Assembly (NCBI GenBank): GCA_964388595.1
Contig: CAYMAX010000018.1
Span: forward strand, 1 to 26,195
DNA length: 26,195 bases
Reading direction: 5' to 3'
DNA from: CAYMAX01 sp964388595
Lineage (GTDB): Bacteria > Bacteroidota > Bacteroidia > Bacteroidales > UBA932
The notes under the pieces were generated by a model. That model saw nothing but the letters and a program-made list of their open reading frames with translations, made no database searches and was not told the DNA's origin. This document shows, piece by piece, positions 7,733 to 15,167 of the stretch; the first letter of the stretch is position 1; every line of letters begins with the position of its first letter. A program made the position numbers and the translations under genes.

Positions 7733-9361
7733 AATCTCTTTCAAATAGGGATATTTGTAATCAGTAGGTGTAACCAATGTCTCTTTGATGGCGCGTGGAA
7801 GAATCCATCTCATCAGGTTGTATTCTCCGCCTGCTTTATCATTGGTACCTGAAGCACGGGAACCTCCGAATGGCTGCAAACCGACTACTGCTCCGGTGGG
7901 TTTGTCGTTGATGTAGAAGTTGCCGGCTGCGTATGTGAGCTTCCTCGAATACTTTTCTACAAGCATCCTGTCTTTTCCAAATATAGCACCGGTTAATCCA
8001 TAAGGAGAAGTAGTGTTACATAGGTCAATAGCCTTATCAACATCTTTATCATCATATACATAGACTGTCAAAACGGGTCCGAATAACTCTTCTTCCATCG
8101 TCTTGAAATGAGGGTCTGTAGTCACAATGACTGTGGGTTCTACGAAATAACCTTTGGTCTTGTCACATTTGCCACCCATTACTATCTGAGCATCTTTGGA
8201 TTTGCGAACATAAGTGAGATATGAAACGATATTGTCGAAAGAAGCTTCGTCTATCACTGCATTGATAAAATTGCCAGGGTCACAAACATCGCCCATCTTG
8301 ACACTCTTGTGAGTCTCTTTCATTTTCTTGAGAGTGGCAGGCCACAATGACTTGGGTATATACATACGTGAGGCTGCAGAGCATTTCTGTCCCTGATACT
8401 CAAATGCACCGCAATAAGCTGCATTGCCGACTTCTTCGGGGCAAGATGAGGGAAGAACGAAGATAAAGTCTTTACCACCAGTCTCACCGATGAGACGAGG
8501 ATATGCTTTGTATTTGCCGAGATTTTCGCCTACTTGTTTCCAAAGAGTATTGAAAGTGGCACAAGAACCGGTAAAATGAACACCTGCAAGGTCAGGAGAA
8601 TTGAAAATCTCTTTTCCTATCACAGAGCCGCTGCCTGGGATGAAGTTTACTACTCCGTCAGGAACACCTGCTTCACGATATATCTGCATAAGATAGTAAT
8701 TGGAGAGGATAGCTGTGGTAGAAGGTTTCCAAACCACTGTATTACCCATCAATGCTGGAGAAAGTGCCAAATTGGATGCAATTGAAGTAAAATTGAATGG
8801 TGTAAGTGCAAAAACAAACCCTTCGAGAGGTCTGTATTCTACGCTGTTAATCTGACCGGGGGCACTCTTGGGCTGGATGCTCAGTATCTTGGAAGCGAAA
8901 TGGACATTGTATCTTAGAAAATCGATGGTTTCACAAGCTGAATCTATCTCTGCCTGGAAGAAGTTTTTGCTCTGTCCCAACATATTGGCGGCATTGATGA
9001 CAGCACGATATTTACCTGCGAGCAAATCAGCTGCCTTAAGCATAATGGAAGCTCTTACTGTCCAGTCAAGTTCTGCCCATTCCTGATGAGCAGCCAAAGC
9101 AGCTTTGATAGCCATTTTGGTCTCTTTGGGACCTGCTTTGTGATAAGTGGCAAGGATATGTTTATGGTCATGAGGCATCACCACATTGCCTGTGTTACCG
9201 GTACGAACCTCTTTGCCCCCAATAATCAATGGAATATCGAGTACTACTGAACTCTGACGTTTAAGCTCTGCTTCGATGGCTATCCTTTCGGGACTGCCTT
9301 TCAGATAGGTTTTGACCGGCTCATTGGTCGGTGATGGAAAGTAAAAAATGCTATTTTTCAT
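7727..9361 (-). CDS. pruA: L-glutamate gamma-semialdehyde (1-pyrroline-5-carboxylate) dehydrogenase
   Basis: The enzyme oxidises glutamate-gamma-semialdehyde, in equilibrium with 1-pyrroline-5-carboxylate, to glutamate using NAD+; this is the second step of proline breakdown. From ATG 9361 it has 544 residues, typical of the stand-alone enzyme rather than the PutA fusion. Visible aldehyde-dehydrogenase motifs are TPFNFTSIA at about 187-195, HFTGS (262-266), LIGETGGKDF with general-base E293, and EYQGQKCSAASR with nucleophile C327. The sequence upstream of ATG 9361 stays open to 9385, but the ATG at 9361 begins the conserved MKNSIF segment and has a -7 box behind it. No proline dehydrogenase is in the window. 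The gene is divergent from the M20D amidohydrolase. Confidence 0.93.
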   Translation of the reverse strand: MKNSIFYFPSPTNEPVKTYLKGSPERIAIEAELKRQSSVVLDIPLIIGGKEVRTGNTGNVVMPHDHKHILATYHKAGPKETKMAIKAALAAHQEWAELDWTVRASIMLKAADLLAGKYRAVINAANMLGQSKNFFQAEIDSACETIDFLRYNVHFASKILSIQPKSAPGQINSVEYRPLEGFVFALTPFNFTSIASNLALSPALMGNTVVWKPSTTAILSNYYLMQIYREAGVPDGVVNFIPGSGSVIGKEIFNSPDLAGVHFTGSCATFNTLWKQVGENLGKYKAYPRLIGETGGKDFIFVLPSSCPEEVGNAAYCGAFEYQGQKCSAASRMYIPKSLWPATLKKMKETHKSVKMGDVCDPGNFINAVIDEASFDNIVSYLTYVRKSKDAQIVMGGKCDKTKGYFVEPTVIVTTDPHFKTMEEELFGPVLTVYVYDDKDVDKAIDLCNTTSPYGLTGAIFGKDRMLVEKYSRKLTYAAGNFYINDKPTGAVVGLQPFGGSRASGTNDKAGGEYNLMRWILPRAIKETLVTPTDYKYPYLKEIK

Positions 9362-9382
9362 AATGATTTTGTAAATTTTGTC

Positions 9383-9390
9383 CAAAATTA
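9383..9390 (-). promoter_or_regulatory. -7 promoter element candidate for pruA
   Basis: The minus strand reads TAATTTTG, matching TAnnTTTG, 21 bases before the pruA ATG. No -33 TTTG at standard spacing was recognised. Confidence 0.45.
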
Positions 9391-9421
9391 TAAAGAATTA
9401 TCAACAATACTCAGTTTTTGT

Positions 9422-9429
9422 TAAATTTG
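9422..9429 (+). promoter_or_regulatory. -7 promoter element candidate for the M20D amidohydrolase
   Basis: TAAATTTG matches TAnnTTTG but ends only five bases before the ATG at 9435. If it is used, the transcript would start almost at the start codon. It may therefore be a chance match in AT-rich sequence. Confidence 0.3.
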
Positions 9430-9434
9430 TCATT

Positions 9435-10712
9435 ATGAAACATAATAATTTATCACATTTTATCATCTGCGCACTGATGTTGCTGATGATTGCCTCTCCT
9501 TCTTTTGCTCAGAAGGATACCCCCGAAAATCTTCGATATTTCAAAGAAATCTACAAAGACCTTCACAGCCATCCTGAACTTAGTTTCAAGGAGACCAGAA
9601 CAGCCGGCATTGTGGCGGACGAACTCCGTAAGATGGGATTTGAAGTGACTGAGAATTTCGGAAAAACAGCAGTAGTGGGGCTGCTACGTAACGGAGATGG
9701 ACCTGTGATAATGCTTCGTACAGACATGGATGCACTCCCCATAAAAGAGAATACAGGTCTCGATTTTGCAAGTACAGTCACTACTCTTTCTGATAATGTC
9801 ACCGTTCCTGTATTTCACGCCTGTGGGCACGATATGCACGCCACTGTTTTCCTTGGCACTCTCAAATCTTTGATTTACAATAAAAAACTCTGGAAAGGGA
9901 CCCTCATCGCTCTATGTCAGCCAGCAGAAGAGATAGGACTCGGTGCCCTCTCCGTCATCAATGCCGGTCTCTTCACTAAGTATCCAAAACCAAAATATGC
10001 CTTTGCATACCATGTCAATCCAGATGTCCCGGCAGGTAAAATCGCATTCACCTCGGGACCTGCATTGGCAGGAGTGAGAGATTACAATATCACTTTTCAC
10101 GGCAAATGTGCTCACGGAGCATACCCTCAAGAGAGCATTGACCCCATCATCATGGCTTGCACCGCCGTTTTGGAATTTCAGACTATTGCCTCAAGGTCAG
10201 TAAATGTTGCTGAGGAGGATGTAGTGGTGACGGTAGGTCACTTCGAAGCAGGAACACGTCCCAACATTATCCCTTCGACAGCATCACTTCAGCTCACTAC
10301 CAGATTTTTCAGCACCAAGGCCGGAGATCTTATTCAGAAAAGAATTACAGAGATATGCAACGGCATCGCTCTCTCTATGGGTATGCCCGCAGACCAAATG
10401 CCAGATATCACAATGTACTCCCCTCTTCCTCCCCTTATCAATAATCCCGAATTGACATCCAAGACAGTCACATCGATGAGAGCAGTCCTCGGAAAAGACA
10501 ATGTCATCCCCAAAGGGAAAAACATGGTAGCTGAAGACTTCGCCTTCTATGGCACCAATTTCGATATTCAGACCGTCATGCTATGGCTCGGAGTAGGTCC
10601 TACCACCGCACTCCACAGCCCCACTATGACACCCGATTTCGACAACGCATTTCCTGTGGGAGTAAGAGCTATGACAGCAGCCATCATAGACCGCTTCAAC
10701 GAGAAGTTATAG
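9435..10712 (+). CDS. Exported M20D family amidohydrolase (hippurate hydrolase / N-acyl amino acid hydrolase type)
   Basis: M20D enzymes hydrolyse N-acylated amino acids or related amides, using two metal ions. From ATG 9435 the protein has 425 residues. A signal peptide at 1-25 (HFIICALMLLMIASPSFA, then QKD) indicates export, probably to the periplasm. Motifs are LHSHPELSF (43-51), LRTDMDALPI (94-103), HACGHDMHAT (128-137, ligands C130 and H132) and QPAEEIGLG (E165/E166); YHVNPD and ALHSPTM supply the later His residues. The frame stays open to 9378, but those residues would precede the signal peptide. The exact substrate cannot be read from sequence. It is divergent from pruA and convergent with a membrane-bound AraC-type regulator, so shared control is possible but unproven. 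Confidence 0.9.
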   Translation: MKHNNLSHFIICALMLLMIASPSFAQKDTPENLRYFKEIYKDLHSHPELSFKETRTAGIVADELRKMGFEVTENFGKTAVVGLLRNGDGPVIMLRTDMDALPIKENTGLDFASTVTTLSDNVTVPVFHACGHDMHATVFLGTLKSLIYNKKLWKGTLIALCQPAEEIGLGALSVINAGLFTKYPKPKYAFAYHVNPDVPAGKIAFTSGPALAGVRDYNITFHGKCAHGAYPQESIDPIIMACTAVLEFQTIASRSVNVAEEDVVVTVGHFEAGTRPNIIPSTASLQLTTRFFSTKAGDLIQKRITEICNGIALSMGMPADQMPDITMYSPLPPLINNPELTSKTVTSMRAVLGKDNVIPKGKNMVAEDFAFYGTNFDIQTVMLWLGVGPTTALHSPTMTPDFDNAFPVGVRAMTAAIIDRFNEKL

Positions 10713-10733
10713 ATTATCATCCATCCGGAAGTA

Positions 10734-11855
10734 CTATGATTGATAACGACTGCCAGTCCACTTGGCAGGAGTCTCACCCACAGCCTTTTTAAAGACATTG
10801 CTGAAGACTATTGCAGAATTAAATCCGCACTGCTCTGCTATCGTCTCCAACGTGACATTGTCATCTTTATAATGAGGAAGCAACTTCTTGGCTTTCTCAA
10901 CTCTAAATCCATTTACTACCTGGAAAAAGTTTTTATGAAGTATGTGATTAATAGCTTTGGAGAGTTTCTTGGGAGATACAGACATCGCTGAAGAGACATC
11001 ATAGAGTGTAAGATTGGGATTGAGATAAGCTTCAGTATCAGTCAGGTAGTCAATGATCTGAGTGGCATAATCGGCAAGTGTATCGAGGTCTTCTCCCAGG
11101 ATGGAGTCCTTTTCTTCCATCTCCATCGGCAGTTCGAGAGTACTTTTATTCTGAGCACCTTTCATGGAATTGTAGGCAAGATATATCATAGCTATCATGT
11201 TGAGAATCTGAAAGAGCCATTCATCGGTCCGGGGTGCCACAAGATAACATACAAAGACAATCAAGAAAAGTGAGAATACGAGAATCATAAACCTCCATAT
11301 CCACAATTTACTCACCCATTGAGCTTGAGAATAATTATCAACTATCAACTTCTTGATGCTGTATAAGTAGAGGAAAATGAGTATGAAATATACGAATACC
11401 TGAGTGAAGACTACTGCAGAATTGATATTACCAAGCAGGGTATCGGCTCCGGCCTTCTCCTGTATCATCCAGTCCAAACGATGTTCTACCGGCACAGAAA
11501 AGAAAATGATAAAATATACTACAAATAAAAAAATCGCAGGGAGAAAGTGCAGAGACCTGATGGGGGTCAGCTTAAAGTTTTTAACGAAATTGCTCCTGAC
11601 AAAAAGCCACAGAAGGGGCATCAGCATGGCATTCAATGAGAAAGCAAATGGGGCAATGTACTGCGCAACAGAATACCATTCCATTGCTCTGCAAAGATTA
11701 TACACATAGACAGGGATGGTGGTAAAGACAATAATGGCAGCAGCATAGGCATTGGCACCCTTAAACTTTGTCGATATCAGAAGCAACAAAGCAAGAATCA
11801 GCAACACTAAAATGGATGTCGCATTTACTATCAGAATGATGTTGTAATAACCCAT
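10734..11855 (-). CDS. Membrane-anchored AraC family transcriptional regulator (7-TM sensor-like N terminus)
   Basis: The 373-residue product has about seven hydrophobic segments (roughly 5-27, 36-54, 66-87, 102-120, 147-168, 187-207 and 212-229), then an acidic linker (about 236-265). An AraC-type DNA-binding domain lies at about 270-370. The latter shows both helix-turn-helix units: LYDVSSAMSVSPKKLSKAIN and ETIAEQCGFNSAIVFSNVFK, with VGETPAKW at the end. This architecture suggests a membrane sensor that binds DNA while tethered, and its ligand is unknown. I chose ATG 11855; an in-frame GTG at 11864 would add three residues. A perfect inverted repeat overlaps the start codon, hinting at autoregulation. 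The neighbouring convergent gene is an exported amidohydrolase. Confidence 0.88.
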   Translation of the reverse strand: MGYYNIILIVNATSILVLLILALLLLISTKFKGANAYAAAIIVFTTIPVYVYNLCRAMEWYSVAQYIAPFAFSLNAMLMPLLWLFVRSNFVKNFKLTPIRSLHFLPAIFLFVVYFIIFFSVPVEHRLDWMIQEKAGADTLLGNINSAVVFTQVFVYFILIFLYLYSIKKLIVDNYSQAQWVSKLWIWRFMILVFSLFLIVFVCYLVAPRTDEWLFQILNMIAMIYLAYNSMKGAQNKSTLELPMEMEEKDSILGEDLDTLADYATQIIDYLTDTEAYLNPNLTLYDVSSAMSVSPKKLSKAINHILHKNFFQVVNGFRVEKAKKLLPHYKDDNVTLETIAEQCGFNSAIVFSNVFKKAVGETPAKWTGSRYQS

Positions 11856-11890
11856 TAATCCCACAAAATTAAAAATTCTGCGGGATTAAT
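11854..11890. promoter_or_regulatory. Perfect 9-base inverted repeat at the start of the AraC-type regulator (operator candidate)
   Basis: ATTAATCCC (11854-11862) and GGGATTAAT (11882-11890) are exact reverse complements separated by 19 bases. The left arm overlaps the ATG of the minus-strand regulator gene. The spacer contains a TAnnTTTG match (TAATTTTG, minus strand, 11871-11864). The arm-to-arm centre distance of 28 bases is close to three helical turns, which would suit a dimer binding one face of the DNA. An mRNA hairpin occluding the start codon is the alternative. Confidence 0.5.
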
Positions 11891-11951
11891 AAAAGCGAAC
11901 TTATGTTGATAGGTTATTTTTGACCGAAAGACATCGGTAACAAAAGCACAA

Positions 11952-11959
11952 CAAAGATA
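11952..11959 (-). promoter_or_regulatory. -7 promoter element candidate for the AraC-type regulator
   Basis: The minus strand reads TATCTTTG, matching TAnnTTTG, 97 bases before the ATG at 11855. A transcript from here would carry both arms of the inverted repeat in its leader. A second match overlaps the repeat itself. Beside it, TATTTTTA and TAAAAATA (11958-11978) form an AT-rich dyad. Otherwise the gap 11856-12106 shows no gene. Confidence 0.4.
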
Positions 11960-12053
11960 TTTTTAATCGATAAAAATAGAGAGTAAATCAGAAATGGTTT
12001 TCTAATAATTTCCTCATTTATTAAAAAATATGTGGTAGAAATTGATTTTTTAC

Positions 12054-12061
12054 TATATTTG
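12054..12061 (+). promoter_or_regulatory. -7 promoter element candidate for rho
   Basis: TATATTTG matches TAnnTTTG and lies 45 bases before the rho ATG. The surrounding ACTATATTTGCA is repeated exactly upstream of rsfS, supporting a common housekeeping promoter type. Confidence 0.55.
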
Positions 12062-12106
12062 CAACAATTATCGATCCAATCGGATTTTTCCTCTTAATAA
12101 CAACAG

Positions 12107-14002
12107 ATGTACGACATAGTAGAATTGAATGCAAAAAGTCAGGATGACTTGTTTGTAATCGCTAAAAACCTGAGCATCAAGAAGGCCGAGTCTTTTAGCA
12201 AAGAAGATCTTATTTATAAAATATTGGATGAACAAGCTGTCCAAAGCCGTGAAAATCCAAGGCCTCCCAAAAGGACACGAATTGTTAAATCGCCATCCAA
12301 ACCTATTGCATTGCAAAACAATTCTCCCCAGCCATCTCTGCCTCCACAACAAGTGCAGAAATCACAGCAAGTCCCTCAGCCCCGGCAGCCGAGACAATCG
12401 CAGGCACCACAGCAGCCCAGACAGTCACAGGCACCACAGCAGCCCAGACAGTCACAGGCACCACAGCAGCCACAACAGCCCAGACAGTCACAGGCACCTC
12501 AGCAGCCACAGCAGCCTAAACAACCTCAGATACCATCACAGCCCCAACTATTTCAGCAGCCACAGCAGACACAGCAGCAGGCCAATGTTGCATCACAGCC
12601 TGCTCAAGTAGCACCCACTGCCAAAAGAGGCAGACCCAAGAAAAAAGCAGCACCGGCAGTAGCTCCCCTTCAGGCTCAGGCTCAAGTGCCTCCGGTATCT
12701 GAAAATATTCCTCAAACACCCAATACTTCTGCACCTCAGGAAAACAACAAACCTGCACAGGAGCAGAGACCAAATAACAGACCCGATCATCGTCAGGACA
12801 ACAGACAAGACCATCATCACGATGCCAAGCACGACACCAGAGCGGAACAGGCTCAGGAGCCCAAAGCTCCCAGAATTGAATTCGAAGGTATTGTAGAATC
12901 TACCGGTGTGCTTGAAATCATGCCCGATGGATATGGTTTCCTCCGTTCCTCAGATTACAATTATCTCAATTCTCCAGATGATATCTATGTATCTCAGACT
13001 CAGATTAAACAAATGGGTCTCAAGACAGGAGACACGATAGTCGGTGAGATCAGACCTCCCCGCGAAGGAGATAAATATTTCCCTTTGGTCAAGGTCAACC
13101 GCATCAATGGTCGCAGCCCCGAATTTATAAGAGACAGAGTCCCATTTGATTTTCTTACCCCTCTGTTCCCTCAGGAGAAGTTCGATATCACATCCAATGG
13201 TCACAACGACCTTTCTTGCAGAGTAGTCGATATGTTCACCCCTATCGGTAAAGGTCAGCGAGGACTCATCGTCGCCCAGCCCAAGACCGGAAAGACTATG
13301 TTGCTCAAAGCTATTGCCAATGCCATAGCAGACAATCATCCCGAAGTATATATGATAGTCCTCCTCATCGATGAACGTCCTGAAGAGGTGACAGATATGG
13401 CCCGCAGCGTTAAGGCCGAAGTGGTAGCTTCTACTTTTGATGAACCTGCAGAAAGGCATGTAAAAGTGGCAAGCATAGTTCTTGAGAAAGCCAAAAGACT
13501 GGTAGAATGCGGTCACGATGTAGTGATTCTCCTCGACTCCATTACCCGTCTGGCACGTGCATTCAACACTGTGCAGCCAGCTTCAGGGAAAGTCCTTTCA
13601 GGTGGTGTAGATGCCAATGCTCTTCATAAGCCCAAACGCTTTTTCGGTGCAGCACGTAAAATCGAAAATGGCGGTTCACTCACTATTTTGGCCACCGCTC
13701 TTACCGAGACAGGCTCCAAGATGGACGAAGTTATTTTCGAGGAATTCAAGGGGACAGGTAACATGGAGCTACAGCTTGACCGCAAACTCTCCAACAAACG
13801 TATCTTCCCTGCCGTTGATGTCACTCTTTCAAGCACACGTCGCGATGATTTACTCCTCCCCAAGGAGACTCTCAACAGATTGTGGATACTCCGCAACTAC
13901 TTAGCAGATATGAATTGCGTGGAAGCTATGGAGTTTATGAAATCGCGTCTTGAAAAGACCAAAGACAATGAAGAATTTTTAATCTCTATGAATGGGGAAT
14001 GA
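12107..14002 (+). CDS. rho: Transcription termination factor Rho with long Pro/Gln-rich disordered insertion
   Basis: Rho is a hexameric ATP-driven RNA translocase that ends transcription. The 631 residues far exceed the ~420 of E. coli Rho. A Rho_N-like helical domain is at 1-44 (IVELNAKSQDDLFVIAKNLSI). A low-complexity region at about 45-255 is rich in Pro, Gln, Ala and Ser, with a His/Asp/Arg/Asn patch at about 222-246. The cold-shock-like RNA-binding domain follows at about 256-335 (LEIMPDGYGFLRS). The ATPase core has Walker A PKTGKT (392-397) and Walker B VVILLDSITR (D477). The core is complete, so the protein should be active. Bacteroides Rho is known to have such an insertion, reported to drive condensate formation. 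The gene overlaps the end of convergent birA by 17 bases. Confidence 0.97.
   Translation: MYDIVELNAKSQDDLFVIAKNLSIKKAESFSKEDLIYKILDEQAVQSRENPRPPKRTRIVKSPSKPIALQNNSPQPSLPPQQVQKSQQVPQPRQPRQSQAPQQPRQSQAPQQPRQSQAPQQPQQPRQSQAPQQPQQPKQPQIPSQPQLFQQPQQTQQQANVASQPAQVAPTAKRGRPKKKAAPAVAPLQAQAQVPPVSENIPQTPNTSAPQENNKPAQEQRPNNRPDHRQDNRQDHHHDAKHDTRAEQAQEPKAPRIEFEGIVESTGVLEIMPDGYGFLRSSDYNYLNSPDDIYVSQTQIKQMGLKTGDTIVGEIRPPREGDKYFPLVKVNRINGRSPEFIRDRVPFDFLTPLFPQEKFDITSNGHNDLSCRVVDMFTPIGKGQRGLIVAQPKTGKTMLLKAIANAIADNHPEVYMIVLLIDERPEEVTDMARSVKAEVVASTFDEPAERHVKVASIVLEKAKRLVECGHDVVILLDSITRLARAFNTVQPASGKVLSGGVDANALHKPKRFFGAARKIENGGSLTILATALTETGSKMDEVIFEEFKGTGNMELQLDRKLSNKRIFPAVDVTLSSTRRDDLLLPKETLNRLWILRNYLADMNCVEAMEFMKSRLEKTKDNEEFLISMNGE
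12389..12514 (+). repeat. 27/36-base tandem repeats in rho encoding PRQSQAPQQ units
   Basis: Four units encode PRQSQAPQQ at residues 95-103, 104-112, 113-124 and 125-136; the last two carry an extra PQQ. Units 12416-12442 and 12443-12469 are identical over 27 bases, and the others differ by few bases. Identity at synonymous positions implies recent duplication. All unit lengths are multiples of three, so expansion or contraction preserves the frame. Confidence 0.9.
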
Positions 14003-14759
14003 TATAACTGACCTCTTTAAAAGCAAACTTTGACAGCTGCCCGTCTCTTTTCAATATTACCAGACGGGCAGTTGCTTTATCTACACCTGTTATCTTCCCT
14101 TCAAAAGCTCTCTTGGATATACAATCATAGAAAGTATGCCATACATCGAGCATATAGAGATGAGCCATATAACGCTCTTCTATCTCAGCATATTGTCCCT
14201 TCGAGACATCATTATATAAGAGAGCAAAATGCTCGAGGAATAAATCTAACTCCTTGTGTATATCGAACTTCACACTCCCATCTGACTCTTTGAGAAGCAG
14301 CGCCACGGAAGTGGAATTGGGAGCATCTTCTCCAAATAGAGTCTGATTGAGATTGAGCCCTATTCCGACTATGCTTCCTGCCAATCTGTCACTTAACACA
14401 CTGTTTTCTATCAAAATCCCACAAATTTTACGACCCTCGACCATAATATCATTGGGCCACTTGATTTTGGCAAATATTCCTTTGTCTGCCAGATAGTCTC
14501 TGACAGCCAAAGAAGCCATCTGAGATATGATGAACTGATTGATGGCCAATATATTGTCAGGCTTCAGCAAAATCGAAAAAGTCAGGTTGAGTCCCTGGGA
14601 ACTGACCCATTTATTGCCTCTCTGACCCCTACCGCATGTCTGAAACAGCGCAGACCATACAGTCATATCTGAAGCATCTTCCTGACACCTTTTGGCCTCA
14701 TAATTAGTGCTATCCACACTTTCCATCCATTTTACTACCATATCTGCCTTTTTGTACAT
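13986..14759 (-). CDS. birA: Biotin--[acetyl-CoA-carboxylase] ligase, monofunctional type
   Basis: BirA attaches biotin to the carrier domain of biotin-dependent carboxylases through a biotinyl-AMP intermediate. From ATG 14759 the protein has 257 residues and begins directly with the catalytic domain (VDSTNYEA at 15-22). The N-terminal helix-turn-helix of the E. coli repressor form is absent, so it should not be a DNA-binding regulator. Ligand motifs are QTCGRGQRGNKW (40-51, the biotin/ATP loop), KIKWPNDIMV (98-107) with the key Lys, and GIGLNLNQ. A small C-terminal beta domain follows (about 215-255). The frame stays open upstream to 14876, but that part overlaps rsfS and the rsfS promoter, so ATG 14759 is preferred. 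Its 3' end overlaps the end of rho and contains the hairpin described separately. Confidence 0.92.
   Translation of the reverse strand: MYKKADMVVKWMESVDSTNYEAKRCQEDASDMTVWSALFQTCGRGQRGNKWVSSQGLNLTFSILLKPDNILAINQFIISQMASLAVRDYLADKGIFAKIKWPNDIMVEGRKICGILIENSVLSDRLAGSIVGIGLNLNQTLFGEDAPNSTSVALLLKESDGSVKFDIHKELDLFLEHFALLYNDVSKGQYAEIEERYMAHLYMLDVWHTFYDCISKRAFEGKITGVDKATARLVILKRDGQLSKFAFKEVSYIIPHS
14020..14078 (+). terminator. Terminator-like hairpin for rho located inside the birA coding sequence
   Basis: CTGCCCGTCT (14037-14046) pairs perfectly with AGACGGGCAG (14062-14071) around a 15-base loop, and CAG/TTG with one G-U pair extends it to 13 pairs. Further out, AAAGCAA (14020-14026) can pair with TTGCTTT (14072-14078). 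The structure lies 18-76 bases after the rho stop and is followed on the plus strand by CTTTAT, a poor U-tract. It is entirely within the last 80 bases of birA on the opposite strand. Confidence 0.55.
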
Positions 14760-14797
14760 AAAACCGGCCGAAGCAATTTTGGCCGAAAAATTGTTAC

Positions 14798-14805
14798 TAT
14801 ATTTG
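14798..14805 (+). promoter_or_regulatory. -7 promoter element candidate for rsfS-ftsH operon
   Basis: TATATTTG matches TAnnTTTG, 20 bases before the rsfS ATG. TTTG at 14778-14781 could serve as the -33 element, though the 16-base spacing is slightly short. ACTATATTTGCA here is identical to the sequence upstream of rho. Confidence 0.55.
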
Positions 14806-14810
14806 CATTG

Positions 14811-14818
14811 CAAAAATA
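14811..14818 (-). promoter_or_regulatory. -7 promoter element candidate for birA
   Basis: The minus strand reads TATTTTTG, matching TAnnTTTG, 52 bases before the birA ATG. It faces the rsfS -7 box only five bases away. The two form a small dyad, TTTGC-ATT-GCAAA (14802-14814). Confidence 0.4.
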
Positions 14819-14824
14819 TAAAAA

Positions 14825-15166
14825 ATGAAAGAGATCGATACGATTGCTTCGGCAATGCTCGACAAAAAAGCCTCAAATGTGTGTTCCCTCGATCTTAGAA
14901 AGGTCGGCTCTTCCATTACCGATTTTTTCGTCATCTGCAATGCAGACTCTTCCACTCAGGTTACTGCCATAGCTGACAACGTAGAAGAGATGATGCTCGA
15001 AAAGTGCCATCGCAAAGTAGTCAGAATGCAGGGCAAAGAGAACGGTTTCTGGATAATACTCGATTATTTCAATGTCGTAGTCCATATTTTCAAGACAGAA
15101 TACAGGCATTTTTACCATTTGGAAGACCTATGGGCAGACGCCCCCAAAAAAGAATACAAAGACTGA
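14825..15166 (+). CDS. rsfS: Ribosomal silencing factor RsfS
   Basis: RsfS binds ribosomal protein L14 on the large subunit and blocks joining with the small subunit when nutrients are scarce. The 113 residues cover the whole family domain: VCSLDLRKVGSSITDFFVICNADSSTQVTAIADNV, then GFWIILDYFNVVVHIF and YHLEDLWADA at the end. Length is normal. It is the first gene of the long plus-strand run. ftsH starts one base after its stop; rsfS directly before ftsH is a conserved Bacteroidota arrangement. It is divergent from birA with 65 bases between the starts. Confidence 0.95.
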   Translation: MKEIDTIASAMLDKKASNVCSLDLRKVGSSITDFFVICNADSSTQVTAIADNVEEMMLEKCHRKVVRMQGKENGFWIILDYFNVVVHIFKTEYRHFYHLEDLWADAPKKEYKD

Positions 15167-15167
15167 T

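Noticed and set aside
10713..10746. A hairpin terminator between the amidohydrolase and the AraC-type regulator
   Set aside because: Only six bases pair (TTATCA/TGATAA) around a loop of about 20 bases, with no T-tract.
12228..12611. A 127-residue His/Ser-rich plus-strand frame, and minus-strand frames with VPVTVWAAV repeats
   Set aside because: Both are out-of-frame readings of the rho tandem repeat; repeats create open frames on all phases.
14760..14876. An N-terminal extension of BirA by 39 residues
   Set aside because: It would overlap the start of rsfS and its promoter box and shows no helix-turn-helix; the conserved catalytic domain begins just after ATG 14759.
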